NCBI RefSeq assembly: GCF_021917145.1
Contig: NC_061062.1
Coordinates: forward strand, 1,072,186-1,136,185
Source of the DNA: Hypomesus transpacificus
Lineage: Eukaryota; Chordata; Actinopteri; Osmeriformes; Osmeridae
Length of the DNA: 64,000 nt
Direction of reading: 5' to 3'
The position numbers and the translations under genes were made by a program. How positions within the stretch are numbered: position 1 is the stretch's first letter; each line of letters begins with the position of its first letter. The notes beneath the pieces are model-generated. The model was not told the origin of the DNA, did not search any database, and saw only the letters and a program-made list of their open reading frames with translations. Positions 13,253-22,900 of this stretch are shown in pieces.

Positions 13253-13810
13253 GCACCGCTCCAGCACAGGACCACTCAGTAGGGAGAGAGAAGAGTCAGT
13301 CACAAACTGTCCGTGTGTTCTGGAATCCAACATACTGCAGGTGATTCCTTAACACAGACATGGACTCTGGCAAGCTCACATTTCCAGGATGTGTTTTCAC
13401 ATCAGCTCATTCTGGTGGCGATTCACCTCTGTGAATCGCCCCCTGCTGGTCAGGCCTTGACAACAAAGCCACGGCACTCACCCTCTGTACGATAAAACAT
13501 GTTAACTTGGCTTTGCTTCACTCTTCTCTGACATAACCTCACCCTTTCCCTCACTGTCTATCACATCCACCCTGACCCCTGACCCCCACCTGAACCCAGA
13601 CACAGCCAGAGAGCGAGCAGGGCCGTCGCACCTCCCTGGAGAAGTTCACCCGCAGCGTGGTGAGTCAGAGAGAGGACACCAGCGGGGCCTCTTCCCGTTC
13701 AGCCTCAGGTGATGTGAGCGTCTGTGTGTCTGGTAACACTGTGTCTGGGGATCTTCCAGGGCAAGTCTCTGACGGGCAAGCGCCTCACGGGCCTGATGCA
13801 GTCGTCCTGA
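3105..13810 (+). CDS. rgs6: Regulator of G-protein signalling 6 (R7 family), 5'-partial
   Basis: Role (family knowledge): GTPase activator for Gi/o alpha subunits, acting with Gbeta5 and an R7BP/R9AP-type membrane anchor. Fifteen coding exons, each bounded by AG/GT and phase-consistent: 3105-3204, 4592-4642, 5140-5246, 6843-6894, 7836-7900, 8305-8381, 9141-9222, 9570-9644, 9856-9954, 10093-10265, 10569-10694, 12119-12305, 13075-13164, 13606-13659, 13760-13810 (TGA). They encode 462 residues. Domains: DEP at about 1-86 (starts IEDIITRIQ, so roughly 35 N-terminal residues are upstream), DHEX about 87-205, GGL about 232-294 ([15 protein letters not shown], ending SNPW), RGS box about 302-425 ([17 protein letters not shown]). 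The C terminus [16 protein letters not shown] and the insert [18 protein letters not shown] match RGS6 rather than RGS7, as does [14 protein letters not shown]. No frameshift was seen. It is convergent with dpf3, as expected next to DPF3. Confidence 0.93.
3205..3575. repeat. Minisatellite, 20-bp unit, about 18 copies, at a splice donor
   Basis: Units GTGTGCGTGCTTGAGTTACA begin immediately at the GTGTGT donor of the first visible rgs6 exon. The 5' splice site is therefore the first element of the repeat tract. Confidence 0.9.
3688..3925. repeat. Minisatellite, 33-bp unit, 7 copies
   Basis: Units contain TCTCAGCCAGCCAGGGTTCT followed by GGATCTGAGTG. A spurious open frame reads the repeated peptide [11 protein letters not shown]. 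Intron of rgs6. Confidence 0.9.
4023..4256. repeat. (GT)n / (CA)n microsatellites
   Basis: An impure GT tract at about 4023-4138 and a pure CA tract at about 4222-4256, both intronic in rgs6. Confidence 0.85.
4930..5123. mobile_element. Teleost interspersed repeat (SINE/MITE-like) next to an rgs6 exon
   Basis: It contains the widely dispersed fish repeat core CATTTAGCAGACGCTC, then TATCCAGAGCGACTTACA, then TGCCTTGCCCAAGGACACAA and a tail resembling ATTGATCCGGTAACC...CACCGCTCAGCC. The right end is about 15 bases before the 3' splice site at 5138-5139. Family assignment is from memory of the motif only; whether it is a SINE or a DNA element cannot be settled here. Confidence 0.75.
5287..5665. 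repeat. C-rich minisatellite (CCACCCACCCAGCACCTCCT and variants)
   Basis: Irregular tandem CCACCC/CACCTCCT units about 40 bases after an rgs6 exon. Long open frames on both strands are low-complexity artefacts. Followed at about 5770-5790 by GT and poly-G. Confidence 0.85.
5888..5960. repeat. (CT)n tract
   Basis: Almost pure CT dinucleotides in rgs6 intron. Similar short CT runs recur before several exons (about 6750-6838 and 7756-7826), where they form the pyrimidine tract. Confidence 0.85.
6541..6690. mobile_element. hAT-like non-autonomous repeat fragment
   Basis: Begins CAGTGTTGGGAATAACGCG and continues with TAACGCGTTACTGTAA and AACTAGTAATGTAACTAATT. This AACGCGTTAC-rich sequence is a familiar teleost repeat with a hAT-type CAGTGTTGGG end. 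Only one terminus is evident, so it looks truncated. Confidence 0.55.
6937..7093. repeat. Minisatellite, about 47-bp unit, about 3 copies
   Basis: Repeated segment GGTGGCCCTCAGAGCCAGGG followed by AGCCCAGTCCGCACAGGGTC, preceded by a related shorter copy. rgs6 intron, 40 bases after an exon. Confidence 0.85.
8436..8740. repeat. Minisatellite, 33-bp unit, about 9 copies
   Basis: Units of GTACTGTAACAGGAAGTACA plus a CT-rich remainder, about 55 bases after an rgs6 exon. Each unit contains the near-palindromic GTAC...GTAC arms. Confidence 0.9.
9233..9355. repeat. Purine-rich (GGA)n tract
   Basis: Almost pure G/A on the plus strand directly after the donor of the 9141-9222 exon. A polypurine-polypyrimidine tract, repeat-like in composition. 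Confidence 0.8.
10057..10085. repeat. Poly(C) run forming a splice-acceptor pyrimidine tract
   Basis: An almost uninterrupted C run of about 28 bases, then TCCACAG, the acceptor of the rgs6 exon starting at 10093. Its true length may be uncertain because homopolymers are error-prone. Confidence 0.85.
10932..12013. repeat. 9-bp minisatellite, about 120 copies, inside an RGS-box intron
   Basis: About 1.08 kb of tandem nonamers alternating between ACAGAGACT and ACAGAGACG/ACAGGGACG. It fills most of the intron between rgs6 exons 10569-10694 and 12119-12305. Because the period is a multiple of three, both strands show long open frames (371 residues of RDY/RDD on plus, 445 residues of CRLCSL type on minus). 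I treat these as artefacts. Confidence 0.95.
12598..12895. repeat. Minisatellite, 27-bp unit, about 11 copies
   Basis: Units of CTGTCTGAACAGGCTCC followed by ACCCACAGCT or TCCCACAGCT, with the two forms alternating. Each unit holds an ACAG that resembles a 3' splice site. rgs6 intron. Confidence 0.9.
13436..13450 (-). promoter_or_regulatory. CTCF-like motif
   Basis: The minus strand reads ACCAGCAGGGGGCGA, close to the CTCF core CCASYAGRKGGCRS. It lies in the rgs6 intron between exons 13075-13164 and 13606-13659. Motif match only. Confidence 0.4.
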
Positions 13811-15997
13811 CACAGCGGGGGGCCCAGACCACCATGCCCGGAGGGGGGACCACCATGTTGGGACCAGGCTGGGGCCGGGGCTGGGGCCGGGGCTGGGGTT
13901 AAGGCCAGGAACGAGGCAAGGATGAGGGTTAGGGGCAGGGCCGAGGCCAGGGTTAGGGGTTGGGCATAGGCTGGGGTTAGGATTAAAGCCGGAGAAGAGG
14001 TTAGGGCAGCTGCTGGGGCCAGTGCCGAGGCTGGGGTTAGGACCGGGCAAGGCCGAGGTTAGGACCGGGCAGGGCCGAGGCTGGGGTTAGGACCGGGCAA
14101 GGCCGAGGTTAGGACCGGGCAGGGCCGAGGCTGGGGTTAGGACCGGGCAAGGCCGAGGTTAGGACCGGGCAGGGCCGAGGCTGGGGTTAGGACCGGGCAA
14201 GGCCGAGGTTAGGACCGGGCAGGGCCGAGGCTGGGGTTAGGACCGGGCAAGGCCGAGGTTAGGACCGGGCAGGGCCGAGGCTGGGGTTAGGGCTGCTCTA
14301 CAAGGCCTCAGCCTCTAACCTGGAGTCTGCAGCCTGACTGGCAGAGCTGGGGATGAACCTGCCCAGCAACAGAGGACTGCAACAACCAGGGACAGCTCAA
14401 CACACACACACACTCACATTTGCACACATACATAAACACACACACTTACACACAAACACACACGCTGTTCAGTAGGAGCTCAGAAAAATACTAACTGGAC
14501 AACATGATCAACTGTCTCTGCCTCTCCAAAGGCAGCCAGCAATAAGAACGGAACACACCTCACATCAGTTTTTATATACCTTTAGGGTCAATATTATACC
14601 CTTTTCTCATGAAGCACAAATTATAATCCACTTTACTAATGTTCAGACAAATCCTAATCTTTTGGGAATATAACACGTGCCATCTGATGTGGAGGAATAC
14701 GCTTTATGCTTTTGAAAGCATAAGGGCTTAATGTAGCGTCGACAAGAGATCATTGCATGCTTCATCAAGATTTGTTTTGCTGACGATTTATCGTAATGAT
14801 TTTCTACGGTTGCAGTGGTGGGATATACCGTCACGAGGTGCGCTGTCAGTCAACAAGGGGTGCGTGCGAAACTGTAAGAACGATGACGGTGTCCGGACAG
14901 TTTCTGGAATCAACCTGATTTCAGGTTACGCTGGGTTTTTCGGCACCTTGCTGAGGAGATACATCGTAATAACCGACTCAAACAGCGACGGTCACCTCAT
15001 ACAGACCTTATCATAACATTGCCACAGTGCCATCTAGTGTCTAGTAATGCCATGTACAACCCCTGTGGACCAAGGCCAACACAGGACTAATTATTTAAAT
15101 GATGTCAAATTCTGCCCTTCTCTACCACCGGGAAGGGATTACAAGCCTTCATCACAGCCTTGTGTATATTTAGTTAAAGTGTTCATGTTGCATGACTGAC
15201 GTCGTCCATCAGGCCATACCATGCATCGTCTCATCTAAACCCAGCACCATCGTTATGGGGTTAATGACTTCTGCTTCACTCTTCCTCTCCTGTCTGACGG
15301 ACTGGCGGCTGAAGAGGACGTGTGTCCCACAGCTCCCCCAAGTGACGAAGGGAGCAACTGTCAGAAACACCAGGGAGAGATAGCTCAACAATTTCTTTTC
15401 TATTTTAGTAACAGCAATGCATTGTACAGTTGGTATTCATATGATTATTATAAACAGGTGAGCTCATGATTATTAGGTAGAGATTTTATTGCGTCAGTGT
15501 GGAAGAGTATTGACTGCACAAACACATGGAGACAATGTACAGTGCATTATACGCCAGTTGGCTCTATAGGTTTCAGTTATCTAAAAAGCACATTCTAGTA
15601 TGGGCACATTATTACTATGCATGTAACATATCCATGGCATTTACTCAGTGCTTTTAGTTTATCAATCAGCCGGATGACTTCTAGCACTCCAAGACCCACG
15701 CGCCTGATACCATCTGATTGGCACCAAATAAAACCTTTGGACCTCTTGTCTACTTCACTGCGTCTGTCCTTCACTGCGTCTGTCCCTCTCTGGGTTGTTG
15801 TTCCGGGTTTGTTCTGGTCAGAAACAAGATCAATGTGTCACATCCTAACAAATGAACCATGGTTTCTCGGTAATACTTTGGTTTAGGGTTGAGCGCGAGG
15901 TCCTATAGGTGGTCTGGTGATTTGACACAGATGAGACACCGTTTCCAACCAGAAGCAAATAAACAGCAGTCGTCCAGGCAGAGCAAAGACTCTCATT
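13811..15997 (+). other. rgs6 3' UTR and intergenic tail
   Basis: Sequence after the rgs6 stop. It includes a G-rich tandem array (about 13860-14290), CA tracts near 14400-14465, and then unique, more AT-rich sequence with no exon recognised. An AATAAA polyadenylation hexamer at 15727-15732 on the plus strand is the best candidate end for rgs6, only about 265 bases from a candidate dpf3 signal on the other strand. Confidence 0.5.
13860..14290. repeat. Minisatellite in rgs6 3' UTR, about 50-bp unit
   Basis: The regular part (14035-14290) alternates AGGACCGGGCAAGGCCGAGG and AGGACCGGGCAGGGCCGAGG, the latter followed by CTGGGGTT, five times. A degenerate GGGGTTAGG-rich leader precedes it. It begins about 50 bases after the stop codon. 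Confidence 0.9.
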
Positions 15998-16003
15998 CTT
16001 TAT
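15998..16003 (-). terminator. Candidate dpf3 polyadenylation signal
   Basis: TTTATT on the plus strand, that is AATAAA on the minus strand, at the point where the convergent rgs6 and dpf3 transcripts meet. A second candidate is at 19058-19063, which would give a much shorter dpf3 3' UTR. Confidence 0.35.
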
Positions 16004-17728
16004 TTTCCTTCAGAACAATAAAAATAGTTTAACAAACAAAAGGACTTCAATTTCTCCATTTCAACGTAGGCTATTTACAGCAGAGGATGAAACGGCCGGT
16101 CGCGTCAGCTTCATCTCTCCGTGGCTCCGTTCCCGCCCCCGCCGTCTCTCTCCGACGTAGAGACGAGGACAGCACCGAGACCTCAGGGGGGCTATTGCTG
16201 TGTCTTCGACTCTTCAACGAGGTATACAGGCTATGTACTATTACATAATTGGTGACATTTGTTACTATGCAGACATCACTGACTAACCATGAGGAACATT
16301 GTTTCGTATGGAAGTGCTCCAAGCTAGACCCGTTCATTTGAGAGAACATTGGAAATGGAACAAAACTCTTACTCTCGTGCTTGTCTGAGCGAGCAAAAGC
16401 ATCCACGACTCCAGACCTTGCTCAAGTCACCATGGAAACTCGGTCACCGATAAAAAGACAACAATTTAGTTGACAACCCCACCTCAAAAAATTAGCTCTC
16501 TTGAGAAGGTTATCAACTGTTGATGACAGGGATCCCTGAGGGAATTCAGTGTTGAGAATGACTGAGTGAGTTTTTTTTTACGTCAACAACCAAGTATCCC
16601 TCCTGCATGTTATCAGCTTGCATCTGGCTTCTCGTTCTCCACACAAAATGCAGCGAAAACCAAAATGCAGAGGTATTTGACAGTATACACAGAACTCGGC
16701 AACTTCATTAAAAAGTCCAGCTTTTGAGTCTTCAGGCACCTTCTACACTTCATAAAAAGAACTAGACTCCGTTACAGAATAAATGGCTCGATATCTTCAC
16801 GTCGACTAGAGACCCATCTGTTAGTTACCAGATGTACGAGGGAACACGGCATGTCCACGCTTCCCATTTAGTCTGACACAAAATGACATTAAGTACAAAT
16901 GTTTGTTTTAAACTGATTCTACTGAAAATAACAAAGTCACAGTTCACTGGGAAAAAAAATTGCAAGTGGTAATGAAATATGAATAAGCAGAAAACAGAAA
17001 GGTAATATTCCCCATTGCACTGGCTGGGGGAAGGGGGGGGAGGGGGGGGGGGGCAAACTAGCGTCCGAGGTTGTTGTTATTGCAGGGTTTCCTAAAGCTG
17101 GGAGGAAATCTGTTGACACTACAGGACATTCCAAACACACCGCTCTCCTCCGATTGGATGTTCAGAACTTCCTGCAGAGGAGTTTCAATCCTTCTCGGCC
17201 AATGGTGTACAATCACGTGAAGCAGGGGGCGGGGCTTGCTGTTGACATGCACTGGAGGAGCAGAGTGGCCAGGGGGCCTTAGTAGAGGTAGTGTGGCTGA
17301 GCTGGTACCAGAGGGGCCTGTCCAGACACACATCACAACCACCAGCATGAAGACAACTAAGATCATGTGACAGACATGGAGAAGCCTCATAGGAGGAGAG
17401 CTTAACGCAGGTTTAGTTGTGTTAGTGGTGGGGTTCAGCACCATCTCTGTAGCGGGGGTCATGGCAGGAGGAGTCTTGGTGGTGTGGCAGGCAGGCAGGC
17501 ACAGGGATGCAGATGATGACGTCACACTGGGTCACTGTGGGCACGGTGAAGAGAGACTGGAGGAGAGGGGCACACGCACGCACGCCAGCCTTTACCAGTG
17601 CAGCCTGGCCACAGCGAGGGGCAAGGGGGGGAAATGAAAGTAGGTCCACTGTCGTTTCAAATGTTCCATCGATCCATATTCCTTAGTGAGGAACCACTTT
17701 TAAAAACAGAGGTTTGAGTAGCATGGAG

Positions 17729-17865
17729 CAGTCTGGGGGTGCAGGTGGATGGCTAGTCTGGAGGGGTCTGGGGGTGCAGGTGGATGGCTAGTCTGGAGGG
17801 GTCTGGGGGTGCAGGTGGATGGCTAGTCTGGAGGGGTCTGGGGGTGTAGGTGGATGGCTAGTCTG
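17729..17865. repeat. Minisatellite, 36-bp unit, about 4 copies
   Basis: Units of GTCTGGGGGTGCAGGTGGAT followed by GGCTAGTCTGGAGGGG. Confidence 0.88.
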
Positions 17866-17936
17866 CCGGCTGGCTAGTCCAGCAGGTTCTTTGGCTCCAG
17901 GACCCTCTGGGACCTCATGCCATGGCTCTGTGCTCC

Positions 17937-18262
17937 TGCAACACAGACACAGCAGCTCAGAACAGCACAGACACAGCAGCTCAGAACAGCACAGACACAG
18001 CAGCTCAGAACAGCACAGACACAGCAGCTCAGAACAGCACAGACATGGCAGCTCAGAACAGCACAGACACAGCAGCTCAGAACAGCACAGACACAGCAGC
18101 TCAGAACAGCACAGACACAGCAGCTCAGAACAGCACAGACACAGCAGCTCAGAACAGCACAGACACAGCAGCTCAGAACAGCACAGACACAGCAGCTCAG
18201 AACAGCACAGACACAGCAGCTCAGAACAGCACAGACACAGCAGCTCAGAACAGCACAGACAT
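17937..18262. repeat. Minisatellite, 24-bp unit, about 13 copies
   Basis: Highly homogeneous units of CACAGACACAGCAGCTCAGA plus ACAG, with two ATGG variants. Four overlapping open frames follow from the period of 24 and are not genes. Confidence 0.92.
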
Positions 18263-18285
18263 GGCAGCAGTACACACAGTCTTCA

Positions 18286-18421
18286 CTCAAGTACAAGTAC
18301 AGATACTCATGCTTAAAAAAGACTAAGAAGTAGAAAAGTACATATTTATGTACAAAATAGTAAAGTACTGATACCAATTTGTTTTACTTAAGTACAGTGA
18401 CAAAGTTACTTCCCATCTCTG
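18286..18421. mobile_element. hAT-like repeat fragment
   Basis: ACTCAAGTACAAGTACAGAT through TTACTTCCCATCTCTG. The minus strand begins CAGAGATGGGAAGTAACTTT, resembling the terminal inverted repeat of abundant vertebrate hAT elements. It directly abuts the 24-bp minisatellite. Confidence 0.5.
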
Positions 18422-18439
18422 GAACAGCCCAGCACAATC

Positions 18440-18565
18440 CCCCACACTGACTCGACCCCCCCCACTGACTCTGCCTCCCCCACACTGACTCTGCCCCCCC
18501 CCACTGACTCTGCCTCCCCCACACTGACTCGACCCCCCACACTGACTCGGCCTCCCCCACACTGA
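18440..18565. repeat. C-rich tandem repeat (CCCCACACTGACTC units)
   Basis: Irregular units of CCCCCACACTGACTCTGCCT and variants, about 7 copies. Confidence 0.8.
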
Positions 18566-19998
18566 CTCGGCTGCATGGTTGTACTAATGTCGGCGCTTCT
18601 TCTGGTAAATCTTATGCTGCTTAAATGAAGACACATCGAGCTGTGCTGATGTTTGTGTCTGGCCCGGCCACTCTCTCCAAACAAATTTTAAACCTCTAGG
18701 GTTAACCTGGTTCAATCAAGGTTCAATTCAATGGGGGAGTTTGGACGAGACTGTTTTAGACCAGTATTTTTTGTTTGAGGTATTCCTGTCAATTGGATGA
18801 ACGAGGAAGGTTTTTTTTGGATTCCTGAAACCCAAGTATATTTTAGTAATAATCTGACCACTGTGTGACTAATTCATTCAGCCAGTCTCACGAGGGCACA
18901 AAGGCGACAGCAACATTTAAGGCAATATTGCAAACCCATGCCAGGCAACACCAGGGTTTCCCACAGCACTTTGCAGTTAAGGCGGAGATACACACGACTG
19001 CCGCCTTAACTACGTCGTCAAATCAAAAAAAAAAAAAAAAGATTGATATATTTGTTTTTTATTTTAATAGTTATATCCGCTGTTGTCCTGTTTTCTCCAT
19101 TCCAAACCGTGACCGACGCAGTCTCCCTTCTCTGCAGAACGCAGTAGGCGCCCCTCTAGCACCCCCCCCTCTGACAGCAAACCCCACCCTACAACCTTAA
19201 CTAACACATTTTCTGCGGGAAACCCTGAACACCCATAGCAGGCAACACCCATACCAGATGTATCACCCATACCAGATGTATCACCCATACAAGATGTAAG
19301 TAACTTTTGAAAATAACTTGAAACACGGTGTCAATCAGTGCTCACCTTGCGACTAACAAACGCTCCTCTTTTAGAATAATCTTCATACACCTCCTCCACT
19401 TGGTTCTTTTCATCGACTGATTAATTCCTTCATTTTCACTGTTTTAATCCAGAGAACAGAAAAGCCAAAGCACAATGTCTTAATTCCTTCTCACAGCCTG
19501 ACCTCCTAGTCCAGTGACTTCAACCACATGAGGGAAGGACAGTCCTTCCTCTTCCAATCTCAAGTTTAACATTTCAGTCTGAATTTTTGATAAATTATAT
19601 TAAAAAAAAGAAATCTCTGGCAAAATTATCCAAAAGGGAGCAACACAAATGTTTCCAAGCATTCCAGTGTTTTTTGTTCATCTCGTTCTTGCCTCTCGGC
19701 TCCAATGAGGGGGAAATATTTCTTCTGTTAACCTAGGAGAGCACTTCTCAAGAACCACTGTCAGTTACTCTTCTTTAAAGTAATAAAAAAAAAAAACATG
19801 TTCATAAATTATTCAACAGTAAATTATTCTACAAGTTCAGTAGATAAAATAACACTTGCCGTTCTGTCCTGAAATCATCATCACCACTTGTGCTAACTGT
19901 CTCTTTTCCACAAAACAAAAACATTGACAAAGAAGCAGCAGACTTGTGCCAGAGGTTCTTCCAATTAAAAAATAGTCCTTGGATGGGAGCAGTGCGTC

Positions 19999-22900
19999 CT
20001 ATCTGTGTCTGCTGGACAAGCCGTGGCCGTTTGAGGGAAGCTCCTCCAGATCGTCATCCTCGAAGCCGTGAAAGGTGGAGGTGTCGCTCTCTGAGGTGGT
20101 GCCAAACAGCTCCTCTGCCCCCACCAGGGACCTCTCCTCCTTCTCTCGGCACCCTGCTGGTTGGTCCACAGGGAGGAAGTGTTCAAACGGCACAATAGCA
20201 CAGCAACAGCAGGTGTACAACACAGCCAAGACAAGCCAGGCTTAAAATAATTAAAAATATATATATTTTTAGCTTTTTGTCATGCTTTTTTGGACAGTTT
20301 GTGAGGTGAAGTGTGACAGGACAGGCAGGGAGAGAGGAAGAGAGAGTAGGGGACATGCAGCACAGGACCAAAGGCAGGATTCAAACCCAGGTTGCTGTGG
20401 AAAGGCCTCAGCCCTCGCCAACAAACAGATTCTAAGCGTTGCCATAGCAAGCTTCTACCGGAGCACAGAGAGGCTGGTGTAATTCCAAGCTACAGCAGCC
20501 GTGGGCAGGGGCAGGTCAGGGACTCTGGCTGCAGCAGGAGAGCATGCTCACCAGGGATCCGGCAGGCGTCGCAGGGGGCTCTCTGGCCCGGGTGTCCTGC
20601 TCTCCTGTGGGAGCCCCGGCAGTTTGAGCAGCTGTTGTTGGAGATGCTGGACCCGCCTGGAACCTTCAGGCCTGCGGGGAGAGGAGACACGGTCACATGA
20701 CCCAGAGACTGCCTGAACCTTGACAGACCCGTCACAACTGCAGTTCCTTTTACAGCGCTCTGCGGATGTGGTGAACGTAGAGATTTGGAGGAGTGCTCTC
20801 AGTGTCCAAACAAGTAAGACACAGAGTTCTATTGTTGTTATTGCATCATTTTTTACATTTCTGAGCAAAGTTTGCACAAAAGGAAATTGATAAGAGCAGG
20901 AAGAGCCTGTCTGACTCAGTGGACCTGAGATGAGATCAACTCAAACATATTTTAAGTTCAAAGTTGATTTGCCATTTCAAGTACATTAAAACAATTTGGT
21001 CTTGCTCCTCTAGACAGTTTCCTAGCTGCCTGTTTAAACCTAAAATATATAAATCCTAGTCCTGTATGAGCCATTATTCATATCAACAATGTGTCCAGAC
21101 TTACGTTTGTGTTTGTCGGGTCGGTGTGTGGACGGTGACCTGGTCCCGGAGCCCCTCTCTGTTGCTCTGCTCTCCCCCAGGTGGGAGTGGGTGTAGTGAT
21201 AGCTCAGCCCTGTGCGGTTCCTGTAGCGCTTCCCACAGACTGGAACACACACACAGGCCACATTCAGTTTATCCTGCTCCAGGAACTGCGTGGAACGTAC
21301 CATAGCAGGTATGAATCTCCTGTGACAGTCCTGCTGCATGTCATCGCTGGGCCATGTGTGCTGTACAGCATCAGGCTTCAAGACTTCATTCAAAAGGCCG
21401 GTTCCTTTACTGTGGTGAGTCCTGAAGGGCTCTCCAACAACAACAGAACTCCATAGGTCTTCTGTTTACCATAGAAGCCTTTCAGAGCTGAGCTCATGTC
21501 CCCGTGCAGTAACACACTATGACGTGGTCTACAGAATCATTGGTTGAGATTAAATATTTAATGAGGAACTGAAGACCATGGAGTTGTGAATAGATCTAAT
21601 GGAGGTGGATTATCTGCCTCACTAGGAAGGAAGCAGCTGGTTGGTCAGTTTAACCCAGTAGGAGCAGGAGACAGGATCCCTCTGATCAGGAAAAGATGAC
21701 TGTTAAGAGTCACAACACCAAGTCACTACTCAAATGCATGAGATAGAAGCATACTATACCGGTGTCTCTTTCACCAAACCCATAAGGGGAATTCTACCAA
21801 CTCTACAAACCACTCCAGTCTACCTAAACTACCAGCAGAGAAGGCAACAAGTTGATATACCTGAGGCTGAAGATTTTGAGTTATGCTTTTTTTTGTATCT
21901 GTCTGAAACAGAGAAAGGGCAAAACGGAACCGAAGGAGAGGAGATGGTGTGAGTATGACTCAGAACGACAACAAGAGAAAAGTCGATACCCCTGCATGAG
22001 GGTTTCCACATGCACGCTACAAGCTGACTGGACGGTTTGAGACAACACAATCATCTCCTGCTCTCGTTGTTTAAGAATCACATGGAGATACGGTCACCTC
22101 TAATTGCTCCGAGAGGGATTGGGAAGTAAACATAATCCACAACAGGAAGTGGACATTTGGTCTTAAGTTTTGATTCAAAGTTCATTTTCTCGTTTGTCCA
22201 AGAAAAAAGAATCCCTGTAAGAGTAGGATCTTGTTCTTTGTAATATTTTTCATAACCATGCTCAAGAGTTTACTGTTCCTCTACAGTCAACATATTTAAA
22301 AGAATCCCTGGAAGGAATCACAACACCTGGTGATCCAAGATGAGAGTGATGGATAGTGTGAAGGTATGAACTTACTGTCGCAGACGTATGGCTTGTCCTG
22401 GTCATCTCTCTCCGTCCTCCGCCGGCCTGTACCTCGACCCTGGGGGAGAAAACACATCACCATGGTGACCAGCCTGACCTTCCCTAACAACACATCACCA
22501 CGGTAACCAGACTGACCCACTCCTGCGGACTGCTTCTGCTGTTTCATCAGTGGCGGGGCCTAAATCATCCATCATGCTAAAGAAAACTGCATCGCCATTG
22601 AATTTCAAACAATCTATCGATCTTATTTGCTGAACGGGTTCATGAGATATGGAGAAAGGGGAGAGGGTATTTACATTTTACACAGCGAGACCTGGATCGA
22701 ATTTTACTTGCAAAGAGAGCCACCAGCCACAGATAAGCAAATTCCAACGAGAGCATTCAACTGGCGAGATATAGGCCGGATCACTGCAGTCAGGGCTGAG
22801 GCCTGTGTTCCTGCAGTTAAGGCTGAGGCCTGTGTTCCTGCAGTCAGGGCTGAGGCCTGTGTTCCTGCAGTCAGAGCTGAGGCCTGTGTTCCTGCAGTCA

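Larger units (their letters stand above)
16004..19998 (-). other. dpf3 3' UTR / downstream region, no PHD exons seen
   Basis: Between the dpf3 stop and the candidate poly(A) signal. I read the minus strand for PHD-finger codons (the motifs around WQCIEC, CDDCDRGYHMYC and WSCHLC) and found none. It holds minisatellites at 17729-17865, 17937-18262, 18440-18565 and 19230-19300, a poly-G run near 17030-17052 and a hAT-like fragment. Confidence 0.5.

Noticed and set aside
13918..14290. GGTTAGG-rich sequence as an interstitial telomeric repeat
   Set aside because: TTAGGG occurs only sporadically within a 50-bp GC-rich unit; there is no run of consecutive TTAGGG.
16071..17649. Minus-strand frames downstream of dpf3 as possible PHD or other coding exons
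   Set aside because: No PHD cysteine/histidine pattern; one frame at 17058-17525 has a hydrophobic stretch but no recognisable family and lies in the probable 3' UTR.
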